From: Lachnoclostridium sp. MSJ-17
GTDB taxonomy: Bacteria; Bacillota; Clostridia; Oscillospirales; Acutalibacteraceae
Assembly: GCF_018918205.1 (NCBI RefSeq)
Contig: NZ_JAHLQB010000035.1
Span: 1 to 33,936 of the forward strand
Reading direction: 5' to 3'
DNA length: 33,936 nt
Each line of letters opens with the position of its first letter. Position 1 is the first letter of the stretch. The notes under the pieces are model-generated. The model saw only the letters and a program-made list of their open reading frames with translations, was not told where the DNA came from and did not search any database. Shown here one piece after another: positions 32,973-33,936 of this stretch. Made by a program: the position numbers and the translations under genes.

Positions 32973-32990
32973 GATTTCGTCCTCCTCTCA

Positions 32991-33191
32991 TTAAGCGTCA
33001 AAGCCGAGCTCACGCTGACGAAGAACGGTGGATACTCTTGCGATGTCCTTCTTTACGGCGCCGATTCTTGATGAATTTTCGAGCTGATTGACAGCAAGCT
33101 GGAAACGAAGGTTGAAAAGCTCTTCCTTGAGCTCTGTGAGCTTTGTCTGAAGCTCTTCAACGGAAAGTTCTCTGAGTTCTGATGCTTTCAT
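32991..33191 (-). CDS. rpmC: 50S ribosomal protein L29
   Basis: The 66-residue helical-hairpin protein begins [20 protein letters not shown] and ends [14 protein letters not shown]. It sits at the exit tunnel next to L23. Its ATG overlaps the rplP stop by one base (TAATG), indicating coupled translation. Confidence 0.97.
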   Translation of the reverse strand: MKASELRELSVEELQTKLTELKEELFNLRFQLAVNQLENSSRIGAVKKDIARVSTVLRQRELGFDA

Positions 33192-33610
33192 TACTGCTCA
33201 CCCTCCTCTTTCTTTACGAACTTGCACTTAATGGGGAGCTTGTGAGAAGCCAGACGGAGCGCCTCGCGCGCGGTTGCCTCATCGACGCCCGCAAGCTCGA
33301 ACATAACTCTCTGGGGCTTTACAACTGCTACCCAGTACTCGACATTACCTTTACCTTTACCCATTCGGGTTTCAGCAGGACGCGCGGTAACGGGCTTGTC
33401 GGGGAAAATCTTGATCCATACCTTACCGAAACGCTTGCAGTAACGGGTCATCGCGATACGCGCAGCCTCGATCTGGTTGGAGGTGATCCAACCGGGCTCG
33501 CACGCCTGCAGACCGTACTCACCGTAGGTAACGGTATTTCCGCGAAGAGCCTTGCCGGTCATGCGGCCGCGGTGAACTCTTCTGTACTTAACTCTTTTAG
33601 GCATTAACAT
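33191..33610 (-). CDS. rplP: 50S ribosomal protein L16
   Basis: The 139-residue protein starts [20 protein letters not shown] and contains [18 protein letters not shown] and the [19 protein letters not shown] segment near the A-site tRNA. Its ATG overlaps the rpsC stop by one base, and its stop overlaps the rpmC start in the same way, a tightly coupled trio. Confidence 0.98.
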   Translation of the reverse strand: MLMPKRVKYRRVHRGRMTGKALRGNTVTYGEYGLQACEPGWITSNQIEAARIAMTRYCKRFGKVWIKIFPDKPVTARPAETRMGKGKGNVEYWVAVVKPQRVMFELAGVDEATAREALRLASHKLPIKCKFVKKEEGEQ

Positions 33611-33936
33611 TATTTTCTGCCTCCTTCTCTGTCTCTGCGGGGACGTCTTCTGGGCTTATCCTCGCTGATGTTGAGAACCTCACCCTTGTAGAGCCAAACC
33701 TTTACGCCGACCTTACCGTAGGTGGTATTTGCCTCAGCAAAGCCGTAGTCGATGTCGGCACGGAGTGTCTGAAGCGGAATTGTGCCCTCGTGATACTGCT
33801 CGCTGCGCGCGATTTCGGCGCCGCCGAGACGGCCTGAGCACATGATCTTGATACCCTTCGCGCCTCTGCGCATCGCGTTGCCGATGCTCTGCTTCATAGC
33901 GCGGCGGAAGGAAATTCTCTTTTCGAGCTGCTGAGC
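33610..33936 (-). CDS. rpsC: 30S ribosomal protein S3, C-terminal part (partial)
   Basis: The gene runs off the right edge; 108 codons and the stop are present. The visible part starts [20 protein letters not shown] and has [18 protein letters not shown] and [16 protein letters not shown], the C-terminal domain at the mRNA entry site, with a basic Arg-rich tail. The N-terminal KH domain lies outside the window. Confidence 0.97.
   Translation of the reverse strand, partial: AQQLEKRISFRRAMKQSIGNAMRRGAKGIKIMCSGRLGGAEIARSEQYHEGTIPLQTLRADIDYGFAEANTTYGKVGVKVWLYKGEVLNISEDKPRRRPRRDREGGRK

Overview
The window reads as a chromosomal segment of a low-to-mid GC Firmicute of the class Clostridia, most likely a Ruminococcus-like member of the Oscillospiraceae. 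The basis is a classic S10/spc/alpha ribosomal protein operon with zinc-type S14 and L36, a KOW-domain protein between map and infA (a clostridial arrangement), a dockerin-bearing secreted enzyme (cellulosome-type biology), a glutaminyl-tRNA synthetase next to gltX, and Gram-positive anchors and lipobox signals. The species assignment is inference.

Positions 1-2620 are a graveyard. After the tail of a flavin-reductase-like gene come short remnants of unrelated genes: a Crp/Fnr DNA-binding domain, an AlbA_2-type protein with its middle deleted, a LuxR helix-turn-helix, a leucine-rich-repeat fragment, and on the opposite strand a mobC/relaxase pair with a nonsense codon. Embedded in it are a small secreted Cys/His protein, a 50-residue ORF and a membrane protein that follow the LuxR remnant through successive ATGA stop/start overlaps.

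Positions 2630-12095 hold a cell-surface gene cluster on the + strand. It has a giant multidomain wall protein (about 2577 residues, 5' end lost at the junction with the mob remnant), a secreted beta-rich protein, a membrane-anchored small protein and a short protein sharing a Q-T-G plus membrane-helix C-terminus with the giant. A polytopic membrane protein lies on the other strand, separated by a bidirectional terminator.

Positions 13239-17262 are short transcription units. They encode a lipoprotein with two cystatin-like QVVxG modules, a convergent CHAP-type cysteine amidase/peptidase with a dockerin, a cation diffusion facilitator, and a BioY biotin transporter whose promoter overlaps a BirA-like inverted repeat. 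Positions 17339-21794 hold gltX, a decayed REP-associated transposase (RAYT) with two REP-like palindromes inside it, glnS and an SDR reductase, closed by a terminator.

Positions 21915-33936 (- strand) carry the ribosomal operon in transcription order: rpsC (partial), rplP, rpmC, rpsQ, rplN, rplX, rplE, rpsN, rpsH, rplF, rplR, rpsE, rpmD, rplO, secY, adk, map, KOW protein, infA, rpmJ, rpsM, rpsK, rpsD, rpoA, rplQ. Two intergenic insertions break its compactness: an imperfect inverted-repeat element between infA and rpmJ, and a 54-bp tandem repeat between rpmJ and rpsM. Short AGTTGG-type repeats recur in three intergenic regions.
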